A stretch of 64,000 nucleotides of DNA from Pontibacter deserti (GTDB taxonomy: Bacteria; Bacteroidota; Bacteroidia; Cytophagales; Hymenobacteraceae), in contig NZ_JALPRS010000001.1 of assembly GCF_023630255.1 (NCBI RefSeq), forward strand, positions 1,612,001 through 1,676,000, given 5' to 3'. The notes under the pieces were generated by a model. It was not told where the DNA came from. It did not search any database and saw only the letters and a list, made by a program, of their open reading frames with translations. Shown here piece after piece: positions 36,717 to 44,778 of this stretch. Every line of letters starts with the position of its first letter. Position 1 is the stretch's first letter. The translations under genes were made by a program, and so were the position numbers.

Positions 36717-38004
36717 AGGAAAAAGGTTTTAGTTCCTGAACTTTATGCATGAGCAGTTGAAACACATTGGCCGTGTATAGCAACGATGTGATGGTAAAGC
36801 CGATAGCACCGGCAAGTATAAGTTGTTGGTTGCGCAGCAGTATACCCGTTATCAGAAGTATAAACCCGAGGAGGTAACTGATGTTCTGCCAGCGCTGAAT
36901 AGTATGGTTGTAAAGGTCTTTTGGAAGCGGCGTTTTAAAGCGACCCACATAGGCTTCGTAAGCGTGCATCCAAACTATAAATGGCAAAGTTTTAAAGGTC
37001 TGACCAAGTATAATGGCCGAGATAAATCCCAGAAAAACGGAAATGCCATATACCAGATAAACCGACGATAAAAGCTGTTGCGGCAATGCTACCTTACTGC
37101 TAACTATAAACACCAGCACAATAGGCAATACCAGTAAGCCAAGGGCTACAAACGTCTGTTTCATACCCAGATCCACGTCGTGGCGCTGGCGTGTTTTGCT
37201 AGTTTCGTAAATGAATAGCATAAACAGCAGCACGCCCCCAACTACCAGCCCCGCATAAACCGGTAATAGAGCCGTATGAAAGAACAGATGATCGAAAATG
37301 AAAAACACTAGCCCGGCATTGATCAGGTTATAGCTCCAGTTTAGTTTTTTAAAGCTCTCGGCATGTGCCAGTAAGAACATCGGGATCAGCTTCGCTCCTA
37401 CTCCGATTATCAGCAGCAAAAACCAGCCGGCCATACCAATGTGTGCGTGCAATTTCAGGTAATGCGTGTGCTCTACCGGCAGAAAAGCCATTGTAAAGTT
37501 CAGCACCATAACCAGACCCACTATACCTGTAACCAGCAGCCAGATAGCCGAAGTAACTATAAAATCAGATTCTATGGTCCATTTGGGGGCGAGTCGGGCG
37601 GTTTGGATGACGTTGATATTGAAAAGTATAAAAGAGATGACCAGGCTACAGGCAGCCACGTGCATGACATGGCCCAATTCAAAATTCCAGAAGCACCAGG
37701 CCAGAAGTATAGTTCCGGCACCCAAAAATCCGAAGGCTATAGTTGCCAGTTTCTCAGAGTATAGTTTGCACTCCAGCACCACCGGCAGCAGTTGGTAAAG
37801 CGCCCCGAAAATAAGCATCGTTGCCCAGCCCAGTGCGGCCACATGTGTTAAAGTCAGCAGTTTCGGGTGGAAATAGTGACCACTGAAGGCATCGGTAGAG
37901 AAGAGCAGTAGAATGCTGAGCGCTACAAAAGCCAGGGCAGCAAACACGTAATGCGGCAGCACAACCCATTTGCCCGGCGAATTAGATGTAGTGGCAGTGC
38001 TCAT
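36697..38004 (-). CDS. Heme-copper-oxidase-subunit-I-like membrane protein in the NO cluster
   Basis: 435 residues with about 12 membrane segments. Conserved-looking histidines occur in LTHVAALGWATMLIFGALYQ and LKLHAHIGMAGWFLLLIIGV, as in the CcoN/NnrS-like group often annotated cytochrome c oxidase subunit I. It lacks the classical WxxxHPEV and double-His motif, so it is probably not a full oxidase. It may bind heme and act in NO defence. It lies 8 nt after the DUF2249 gene and overlaps the DUF59 gene. Function is inferred from context only. Confidence 0.65.
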   Translation of the reverse strand: MSTATTSNSPGKWVVLPHYVFAALAFVALSILLLFSTDAFSGHYFHPKLLTLTHVAALGWATMLIFGALYQLLPVVLECKLYSEKLATIAFGFLGAGTILLAWCFWNFELGHVMHVAACSLVISFILFNINVIQTARLAPKWTIESDFIVTSAIWLLVTGIVGLVMVLNFTMAFLPVEHTHYLKLHAHIGMAGWFLLLIIGVGAKLIPMFLLAHAESFKKLNWSYNLINAGLVFFIFDHLFFHTALLPVYAGLVVGGVLLFMLFIYETSKTRQRHDVDLGMKQTFVALGLLVLPIVLVFIVSSKVALPQQLLSSVYLVYGISVFLGFISAIILGQTFKTLPFIVWMHAYEAYVGRFKTPLPKDLYNHTIQRWQNISYLLGFILLITGILLRNQQLILAGAIGFTITSLLYTANVFQLLMHKVQELKPFSYGNASV

Positions 38005-38012
38005 CGTTTTGG

Positions 38013-38849
38013 TTATTTATAGATCAGTAAGTCAACCTGGTTAGGGCCAACCTCTTGTATAGTTATGTTAAAGCCTCGCTCCTCCAGTTGAGGCAATAGG
38101 AACTGCGGTACCCGTTTGTGCACCACATACAGGGCTTCATCGGCAGGCAACACTTCCAGTTCACCAAGTATAGTTACCATAGGCTGCGGCATTTCCATAG
38201 CACGCACATCAATGCGTTTTACCTTACCGGCAAAGCGGGACATCATATCTTCAAAGCTGTTTTTCGCAGGTTTTATAGTTTCCGTCTGTGGAGCTTCGTC
38301 AGTTTCCTGTTCAAGCCAGAAGTAAGTATAAACCAGGTTCTCGTTCTTCACATCCGTCCAGAAACTATAGCCCTTCTTTTTCAGGATGGCGATAAGTGGT
38401 GTTGGCTCGAAGGTGTTGATGATCAGCAAGGCATTGTTCCCTCCTATCTCCTCCACTGCGTTCATTATCTTTAGGAACGGATCGTTACCGGTGGCTATAT
38501 CTTCGCAAACATCCAGGGTAAGTATATTTTGCTCCGGTAGTTGTGCCAGATAAGCCGGCTGTGTGCCAGTGGTGGTTTCAGGTGTTTGCATCGTATTTTG
38601 TTTTAAAGTATCTGTGTTTGCGGTGTTGCCAACTATAAAGCCAAGTGGCTCCAGCTTCTGATAAAACATTTCTATATCGCAACCTCCGATCCGGGCCGCA
38701 TCAGCTATAGTTACCCGTGATGCCAGTATCTTGCGCAAAACCGGGTTTCGAAGCTTCTCAAAGTGCTTGTTTATACTTGCAATAGCATATATGGCGGCAG
38801 GGTTTTCTTTTATCAGTGCCGATATTTTGGTGTTGGCTGCAATGTTCAT
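38013..38849 (-). CDS. DUF1858 plus two DUF2249 domains, NO-cluster protein
   Basis: 278 residues. N-terminal DUF1858-like part (TKISALIKENPAAIYAIASI ... GGCDIEMFYQKLEPLG, about 1-75), then two DUF2249-type units: LTLDVCEDIATGNDPFLKIM (about 112-185) and KRIDVRAMEMPQPMVTIL (about 208-278). DUF2249 and DUF1858 recur beside Ric/hemerythrin genes and are thought to handle metal or sulfur chemistry. It lies 2 nt after the hemerythrin gene. Confidence 0.82.
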   Translation of the reverse strand: MNIAANTKISALIKENPAAIYAIASINKHFEKLRNPVLRKILASRVTIADAARIGGCDIEMFYQKLEPLGFIVGNTANTDTLKQNTMQTPETTTGTQPAYLAQLPEQNILTLDVCEDIATGNDPFLKIMNAVEEIGGNNALLIINTFEPTPLIAILKKKGYSFWTDVKNENLVYTYFWLEQETDEAPQTETIKPAKNSFEDMMSRFAGKVKRIDVRAMEMPQPMVTILGELEVLPADEALYVVHKRVPQFLLPQLEERGFNITIQEVGPNQVDLLIYK

Positions 38850-38851
38850 GG

Positions 38852-39355
38852 CTATTCGGCTTGCGCTTTTTTTGTCCAGAACTCAGGTGTAAAAGTGTCC
38901 ATGCGCGGATCATGTTTATGGCTTAGCAGTTGCCCAACCAGCTCCAGTTCATCAGAGTGCGCTACGGCCTGCAGGTACGGGAACAGCTCGCGTTCCTCCC
39001 AACGGATGTGGTCTGTCAGGTCCTGCTCCAGCACTTTAAACAGCTCTTTGTTCATCGGGCTTCCGTCTTCAATCAGCTCAACCAGCGAGTGCAGCAACCT
39101 GTGCTCTTCTTCCAGTCTGCCCCGAACTGTATCATCTGTTTTCAGCAGCCTTTTAAGCACCCATTCTTCTTCTTCGCAGTGCTCTTTTAAAATAGTATCC
39201 CAGAAATAGCGCACGTACGCACGGATCAAATTCAGGTCGGTCCCATTCTTCAGCCCCTGGCGGAGCTTCCAACAGAACAGCAGGCCAAAGTGGTGCTCAC
39301 GTGACAGTGGAACTAAACTTTTATCTCTTTTTTGGGGAGTTATTGCCTTTTTCAT
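38852..39355 (-). CDS. Hemerythrin domain-containing protein
   Basis: 167 residues. Hemerythrin-like di-iron ligands in SREHHFGLLF, KEHCEEEEWVLKRLL, EEEHRLLHSLVELIE and HIRWEERELFPYL. Such proteins bind O2 or NO or store iron for cluster repair. First gene of the tight group hemerythrin, DUF1858/DUF2249, oxidase-like, DUF59, Rrf2. It lies 135 nt after ric, with no obvious terminator between them. Confidence 0.88.
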   Translation of the reverse strand: MKKAITPQKRDKSLVPLSREHHFGLLFCWKLRQGLKNGTDLNLIRAYVRYFWDTILKEHCEEEEWVLKRLLKTDDTVRGRLEEEHRLLHSLVELIEDGSPMNKELFKVLEQDLTDHIRWEERELFPYLQAVAHSDELELVGQLLSHKHDPRMDTFTPEFWTKKAQAE

Positions 39356-39490
39356 GGCAGTGGTGGGCAGCGCCCGTTATGCAATTTCTAAACTCAGTTT
39401 TACAGGACATCAGGATCAGCAGGATCTTTTAATCGCAGGAAAAGTATAGTTGGTAATCCTGCCAATCCATCAAGCCCATAAACTGTAGTT

Positions 39491-40453
39491 TTATTTAACT
39501 ACTTCTTTTTCCATCTCCAGTGCTTTCGGGAACAGGATATTGTTCTCTAAGTGGATGTGGCGGAAGAGATCATCTTCAAACTCTTTCAATTTCTTGAAAG
39601 CAACAGTGTAGGTAGCGCAGGCATCCGCCGGCAAAGTATAGCCGTTTGTAAGCTCACGGATTTTCTCCAGTTCAGTACCGGCATGCTCGTGCTCCATCTC
39701 CATCATATTTATCGGGTTCTGGATAGATCCGAAGGCAGCAGGTTCCATCTTCACGCCACTTTTCTTCGCTTCGTCCAGCTGCTTAATGTAAGGGAATAGC
39801 ACGCGCTCTTCTTTTGGCATATGCGATTCCAGCTCGTTTGCTACGTTAGTGAAGTGCTTTACAACTTCTATTAGCTCCGGGTGGCGCTGACCGTGTACGC
39901 GGGCAATTTTAGTAGTATATTCATACAGGGCAGGTATGGCTTCGCGCACATATTTATGGTGCATGTTCACAATATAGTCTGCCAGGAACGATGGCTCCCA
40001 TTTATCGTATTCTGCTTCGCGCGCTTTTTTGGCTTCATCCATCGCTAACAGCTCCTGCTCCAGCTCATCCTGGCTAATGCCTTTTTCTTTGCAAACCTGT
40101 GCCACCGATTTTTTACCGCCGCAGCAGAAATCGATGCCATACTTTTTAAATACCTGTGCTTTGCGGTAATCTTTGGCTACCAGCTCGCCTACAGTTTCGC
40201 CTTCTTCGGGGGTAAGTTTACCGATACGCACTTCCCATACTTCCGGGCCCTGCTCCAGGTACTCCCATTTAAATGTATTGCCACGCTCACCCAACAGTTG
40301 GTAATAAAGTGGTTTCGGATCGTGGTCGTTGTGTATGATAAAAGCTTCGCCACCTTTCAGGTTATCGAACCATTCGAAAATGGTCGGGTGCTTCATGCGT
40401 GGCTCCAGAACGGTTACGTCCAGTGTTTTTTCTATGCTTTGTGTGGTTTCCAT
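39491..40453 (-). CDS. ric: DUF2249-Ric fusion, Fe-S cluster repair di-iron protein
   Basis: 320 residues: an N-terminal DUF2249 domain (about 10-80), a ScdA_N motif with the Cys pair YGIDFCCGGKKS at 110-111, and a C-terminal hemerythrin domain (about 145-315, with HHKYVREAIPAL, HGQRHPELIE, HMPKEERVLFPYI, EHEHAGTELE, HIHLENNILFPKAL). YtfE/ScdA/RIC repairs Fe-S clusters damaged by NO and oxidants. The DUF2249 fusion is extra relative to the common form. It is divergent from nrdJ across a 489-nt region containing an FNR-type inverted repeat. Confidence 0.92.
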   Translation of the reverse strand: METTQSIEKTLDVTVLEPRMKHPTIFEWFDNLKGGEAFIIHNDHDPKPLYYQLLGERGNTFKWEYLEQGPEVWEVRIGKLTPEEGETVGELVAKDYRKAQVFKKYGIDFCCGGKKSVAQVCKEKGISQDELEQELLAMDEAKKAREAEYDKWEPSFLADYIVNMHHKYVREAIPALYEYTTKIARVHGQRHPELIEVVKHFTNVANELESHMPKEERVLFPYIKQLDEAKKSGVKMEPAAFGSIQNPINMMEMEHEHAGTELEKIRELTNGYTLPADACATYTVAFKKLKEFEDDLFRHIHLENNILFPKALEMEKEVVK

Positions 40454-40942
40454 AATGGTTAAATTTTGTTGTTGTAATCAATCACCGGCGTAAAGGTATA
40501 TGACGTATTTTTAAAATAAAAGATAAAAAGGTATTTTATTATTTTATTTCATCTCTTACCTTTACAACAGGTTCATCAACAGTTTATTTAAGATTTAAGA
40601 ACTTACTGGCTCACGTCTTTACAAATAACTATAAAACTGATTTTCAAAGACTTAAATCCGCTTTACAAGTATACTATTATAGTAAAAAAACGAAAATGAC
40701 CGAAGTCATTTATAAGAGTGACCTTGCTCATCCTGATTCAGATTTATAGTTGATAGCTTGGTGAACTCAAAATATAGTGAACTGCTATATAGGTCTGTTG
40801 CCGGTTGTTTTCCGGTCTGCTTTAGAAGTCAGGAATGACTGAACTATAACGCACGTTGTGCTGACCAAATAATACAACCCTGCTGCCCAAAAGGCGCAAC
40901 ACCTGTTACCGAAACCCTTATAAAATTTATAGAGCTACCCCT
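40454..40942. other. Divergent ric / nrdJ regulatory region
   Basis: 489 nt. Near ric it is an A/T tract (about 40505-40552). The centre holds a perfect FNR-type inverted repeat (40694-40711). A second inverted repeat AGTCA-GGAA-TGACT lies at 40827-40840 in the predicted nrdJ leader. No cobalamin riboswitch core was seen, although NrdJ needs B12. Confidence 0.6.
40694..40760 (+). promoter_or_regulatory. FNR/DNR-type site and -7 element of nrdJ
   Basis: Perfect inverted repeat AAATGAC-CGAA-GTCATTT at 40694-40711, centre 40702.5. TAGCTTG begins at 40754, exactly 51.5 bp downstream. With a transcription start about 10 nt later the site sits near -61.5, the class I position for Crp/Fnr activators. 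The same spacing recurs at norC and nos. Confidence 0.7.
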
Positions 40943-43900
40943 ATGAAGAAAAGTAAACGTCCAGCTGGCCTGTCCTTCGCCCGGCACTTTACCACCGCAG
41001 CGCAAAATGCCTACGACATGTTCCGTTACGAGCTCCGCTCCTCCACTATCCGCAACCCGACCGGCGATGTGGTGGCAGAGTTGAACGATGTAGAAGTACC
41101 AACACAATGGTCGCAGATCGCGACAGATATACTTGCTCAAAAATACCTGCGTAAAGCAGGTGTACCACAGGCCGATGGTAGAACCGGCGCTGAGAAATCT
41201 GCTAAACAAGTGGTGCACCGCCTGGTAAAATGCTGGCAGGACTGGGGCAGTAAGTATGGCTATTTCGCTTCGGAGCAGGATGCACAGGTGTTTTATGATG
41301 AACTGGTGTATATGCTGCTGGGCCAGTACGCAGCACCTAACTCGCCTCAGTGGTTCAATACCGGGCTTTATAATTCCTATAGCATCACGGGTAAATCTCA
41401 AGGACACTACTATGTAGACCCGGACACAGGCGAAATGAAGGAATCAGGTTCTGCTTTTGAGCGCCCGCAGCCACATGCCTGTTTTATACTTTCGGTGCAG
41501 GACGACCTGGGCCAGAAAGGCGGTATAATGGACCTGCTGGTGCAGGAAGCACGTGTGTTTAAGTATGGCTCTGGGGTTGGCACTAACTTTTCAAGTATAA
41601 GAGGTAAGGATGAAGCACTTTCGGGTGGCGGTACTTCGTCGGGACTAATGTCGTTTTTAAGGGTGAGCGACCGCGCAGCCGGGGCTATAAAATCGGGTGG
41701 CACTACTCGACGGGCCGCTAAAATGGTGTGCCTGGACCTGGATCACCCGGAGATTCAGGAATTTATAAACTGGAAAAAGGACGAAGAGAAAAAAGTAGCT
41801 GCCCTTATTGCTGCCGGCTATTCCGGCGATTTTGAAGGCGAAGCATACAATACGGTTTCCGGCCAGAACTCCAACAACTCAGTACGGATACCAAATACCT
41901 TCTTTAAAACGCTGCACCAGAACGGAGACTGGCACCTGACTGCCCGAACCGACGGTAAGGTTCTGAAATCTATACCTGCGCGTAATTTGTGGAAGCAGAT
42001 AGCAGAAGCAGCATGGGCCTGCGCCGACCCGGGCGTGCAATTCGATACAACTATAAACGAGTGGCACACCTCTCCGGCTGAAGGCAGAATTAATGCCTCA
42101 AACCCGTGCTCGGAATACATGTTCCTGGATGATACGGCCTGCAACCTGGCATCGCTTAACCTGCTGCGCTTTTTTGATGAAGAGAAACAAGCTTTTGATG
42201 TAGCCGCTTTTGAACATGCCTGCAGACTGTGGACAGTAGTTTTGGAGATATCGGTGCTGATGGCGCAGTTTCCTTCTGAAGTGGTAGCGCAACGCTCTTA
42301 CGATTACAGAACCATAGGTTTGGGTTATGCCAACTTAGGCGCACTGCTTATGGTGCAGGGCCTGCCTTACGATAGCGACGAAGCGCGCGCTTTATCAGCA
42401 GGTATCACATCACTAATGACAGGTTCCGCTTACCGAACTTCCGCTGAAATGGCTGCTAGCTTAGGGGCTTTCGCTAAATACGACATCAACAGCGAAGCCA
42501 TGCTGCGCGTGATGCGCAACCACCGCTTTGCTACTTATAACCAACCGGAGAACTATGAAAAGCTAAGTATAAAACCACACGGCCTGGACCAACAGCTTTG
42601 CCCGGATTACCTGTTAAAAGCCGCGCAACACGCCTGGGACGAAGCACTGCAACAAGGCAAAAAATACGGCTACCGAAATGCACAGGCTACCGTTATCGCC
42701 CCAACCGGAACCATAGGGTTACTGATGGATTGCGACACGACAGGTGTTGAGCCGGATTATGCGCTGGTGAAGTATAAAAAACTATCGGGTGGTGGTTATT
42801 TCAAGATCATCAACCAATCTATACCAGGCGCGCTTAACAAATTAGGTTATAGTTCTGAAGAAATAGAGGCTATAGTTAATTATGCCAAAGGCCATAGTAC
42901 ACTTACCGACTCACCGCACATCAACCCGGAATCTTTGCTACAAAAAGGTTTAACAGAAGAGGAGATTACCAACCTGGAAGCAGTATTACCAAAAGCATAT
43001 GATCTGTCGTCGCTCTTTAATGTTTATACTTTAGGCGAAGCCTGTTTACAGCGTTTAGGTTATACTTCAGCTGAGTACCAAAACCCAGGGTTTAATTTGC
43101 TGCATGCCTTAGGCTATACTTCCAAACAGATAGAAGAAGCGAACGACTACGTTTGCGGAACAATGACCGTAGAAGGCGCGCCATACCTGAAGCCTGAACA
43201 TTACGCTGTCTTTGATTGCGCCAACCGCTGCGGCAGCAAAGGCAAACGCTTTATACACGCCGAAGGGCACATTAAAATGATGGCCGCGGTGCAACCGTTC
43301 ATTTCCGGGGCGATCTCTAAAACCATAAACCTACCCAACGAAACCACTGTGGAAGAAGTAGCCCGCTGCTACGAACTGTCTTGGGAACTGGGTCTGAAAG
43401 CCTGCTCTATTTACCGCGATGGCAGCAAACTTTCTCAACCTCTCACATCAAAAAGCAGCAGCTCTGTAAGCGAAGAAAAACCTGCTGCCGAGACAAGTAT
43501 AGCCAACGAAAAATATAATGCAGAGCAAGTGTTGCAGGCAGCCAAAGCTATACTTTCAGATGCATCTAACGCAGGCTTCCGAGAGCAGCTGACTCGCATG
43601 GTGGAGCGCCGCAAACTACCGGATAAACGCAACGGATTTACCCAAAAGGCAAAAATAGATGGACATACGGTTTATATCAGAACAGGTGAGTATGCCGATG
43701 GATCTTTAGGTGAGTTGTTCATTGATATGTACAAGGAAGGTGCATCTTTCCGGTCTATACTTAACTGCTTTGCTATTTCAGTATCGCTGGGTTTGCAGTA
43801 TGGCGTGCCGCTGGAAGAGTTTGTGAACCGCTTTACCTTTACCCGTTTCGAACCAGCCGGCCGTGTGGAGCACCCGAATATAAAGTCGGCTACCTCGGTG

Positions 43901-44236
43901 TTCGACTACATTTTCAGGATGCTGGGGTATGAGTACCTCAACAGAAAAGACCTGGTGCACGTGCAGCCCGAAGAACCGGAAATTATAGATGAAACACCAA
44001 CTGTAAATCTACCAGAGCAGGCAACAACTATAGTTACAGAAACATCCACCAAGACCAATGGAAAGAGCTACTCAGTTGTTACCCAAAGTAGAACGGTGCT
44101 GATGGAGCAAACGCAACAGGTACTGGCCAGCATGATGGGCGATGCCCCCATTTGCAACGTGTGTGGCCATATCACTATCCGCTCCGGCACCTGTTACAAG
44201 TGTTTGAACTGCGGCAATAGTTTAGGCTGTAGTTAA
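40943..44236 (+). CDS. nrdJ: Class II (adenosylcobalamin-dependent) ribonucleoside-diphosphate reductase
   Basis: 1097 residues. Catalytic-barrel motif NPCSEY at about residues 387-392, APTGTIGLLMDCDTTGVEPD near 585-605, and a C-terminal zinc-ribbon redox tail with CNVCGH and CYKCLNCG. It reduces ribonucleotides with a B12 radical and needs no oxygen. Its promoter has the FNR-type site shared with norC and nos, so it is probably induced under anoxia or NO, when tyrosyl-radical RNRs fail. No B12 riboswitch seen upstream. Confidence 0.95.
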   Translation: MKKSKRPAGLSFARHFTTAAQNAYDMFRYELRSSTIRNPTGDVVAELNDVEVPTQWSQIATDILAQKYLRKAGVPQADGRTGAEKSAKQVVHRLVKCWQDWGSKYGYFASEQDAQVFYDELVYMLLGQYAAPNSPQWFNTGLYNSYSITGKSQGHYYVDPDTGEMKESGSAFERPQPHACFILSVQDDLGQKGGIMDLLVQEARVFKYGSGVGTNFSSIRGKDEALSGGGTSSGLMSFLRVSDRAAGAIKSGGTTRRAAKMVCLDLDHPEIQEFINWKKDEEKKVAALIAAGYSGDFEGEAYNTVSGQNSNNSVRIPNTFFKTLHQNGDWHLTARTDGKVLKSIPARNLWKQIAEAAWACADPGVQFDTTINEWHTSPAEGRINASNPCSEYMFLDDTACNLASLNLLRFFDEEKQAFDVAAFEHACRLWTVVLEISVLMAQFPSEVVAQRSYDYRTIGLGYANLGALLMVQGLPYDSDEARALSAGITSLMTGSAYRTSAEMAASLGAFAKYDINSEAMLRVMRNHRFATYNQPENYEKLSIKPHGLDQQLCPDYLLKAAQHAWDEALQQGKKYGYRNAQATVIAPTGTIGLLMDCDTTGVEPDYALVKYKKLSGGGYFKIINQSIPGALNKLGYSSEEIEAIVNYAKGHSTLTDSPHINPESLLQKGLTEEEITNLEAVLPKAYDLSSLFNVYTLGEACLQRLGYTSAEYQNPGFNLLHALGYTSKQIEEANDYVCGTMTVEGAPYLKPEHYAVFDCANRCGSKGKRFIHAEGHIKMMAAVQPFISGAISKTINLPNETTVEEVARCYELSWELGLKACSIYRDGSKLSQPLTSKSSSSVSEEKPAAETSIANEKYNAEQVLQAAKAILSDASNAGFREQLTRMVERRKLPDKRNGFTQKAKIDGHTVYIRTGEYADGSLGELFIDMYKEGASFRSILNCFAISVSLGLQYGVPLEEFVNRFTFTRFEPAGRVEHPNIKSATSVFDYIFRMLGYEYLNRKDLVHVQPEEPEIIDETPTVNLPEQATTIVTETSTKTNGKSYSVVTQSRTVLMEQTQQVLASMMGDAPICNVCGHITIRSGTCYKCLNCGNSLGCS

Positions 44237-44246
44237 AATGATCAAT

Positions 44247-44307
44247 TTGTCATTTCGAATGGTAGTGAGAAATCTGAATCAGATCTCTCCTATCGTCGAG
44301 ATGACAA
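44247..44307. repeat. REP-like palindromic intergenic element
   Basis: Imperfect palindrome of about 61 nt: TTGTCATTTCGA (44247-44258) pairs with TCGAGATGACAA (44296-44307) with one mismatch, and an inner GAGAAATCT / AGATCTCTC stem. The TGTCATTTCGA..GAGAAATCT pattern is typical of dispersed intergenic palindromes in Bacteroidota. A single copy was seen in the window. Confidence 0.6.
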
Positions 44308-44334
44308 TTATACTGTTTTAAAGTAAATTGCAAC

Positions 44335-44730
44335 ATGACAGAAAAGAAAGATATACTGCGTTTAGAGGATGTAAAATTGCTGGTAGATACCTTTTACACA
44401 AGAGTGCGGGCTGATGAATTGCTGGGACCAATATTTGACGAGCGCATTCAGGACAGATGGGCGCGCCACCTGGATATTATGTACCGTTTCTGGCAAACCG
44501 TATTGCTCGATGAGCTGACTTACCAGGGCGCTCCCGGCTCAAAACACATTACCCTGCCTGTTGATGCAGCACATTTTGAACGCTGGATACTGCTGTTTTA
44601 TACAACTATAGACGAATTGTTTACCGGCGAGAAAGCAGAAGAAGCAAAATGGCGTGCCCAGAAAATGGCCGATATGTTCGCCAGCAAAATAGAATACTAT
44701 AAACAGAACAAGGGAAGGACAATTCTGTAA
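44335..44730 (+). CDS. Group III truncated hemoglobin
   Basis: 131 residues. Globin 2/2 fold with LLVDTFYTRVRADELLGPIF, WARHLDIMYRFWQTVLL, and HITLPVDAAHFERWILLFYTTID containing the proximal His, which fits group III. These proteins bind O2 and NO and may detoxify NO. It lies about 100 nt after nrdJ, separated by a REP-like palindrome, and convergent to an oxidase-like gene. No terminator is evident after it. Confidence 0.9.
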   Translation: MTEKKDILRLEDVKLLVDTFYTRVRADELLGPIFDERIQDRWARHLDIMYRFWQTVLLDELTYQGAPGSKHITLPVDAAHFERWILLFYTTIDELFTGEKAEEAKWRAQKMADMFASKIEYYKQNKGRTIL

Positions 44731-44778
44731 AAAGCAAAAACGCTCTCCGATCTTGTAAACACTGCAAGCACCTGCTAT

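Noticed and set aside
40505-40552. NsrR-type operator in the A/T tract before ric
   Set aside because: The tract is low-complexity A/T and any inverted repeat in it is not distinguishable from chance.
40712-40942. Cobalamin riboswitch in the nrdJ leader
   Set aside because: I looked for the conserved core of the B12 riboswitch on the plus strand and did not see it.
40844-41407. 187-residue minus-strand ORF overlapping the start of nrdJ
   Set aside because: Antisense to a certain gene (NrdJ) and lacks any protein-family features; the codon pattern is that of the plus strand.
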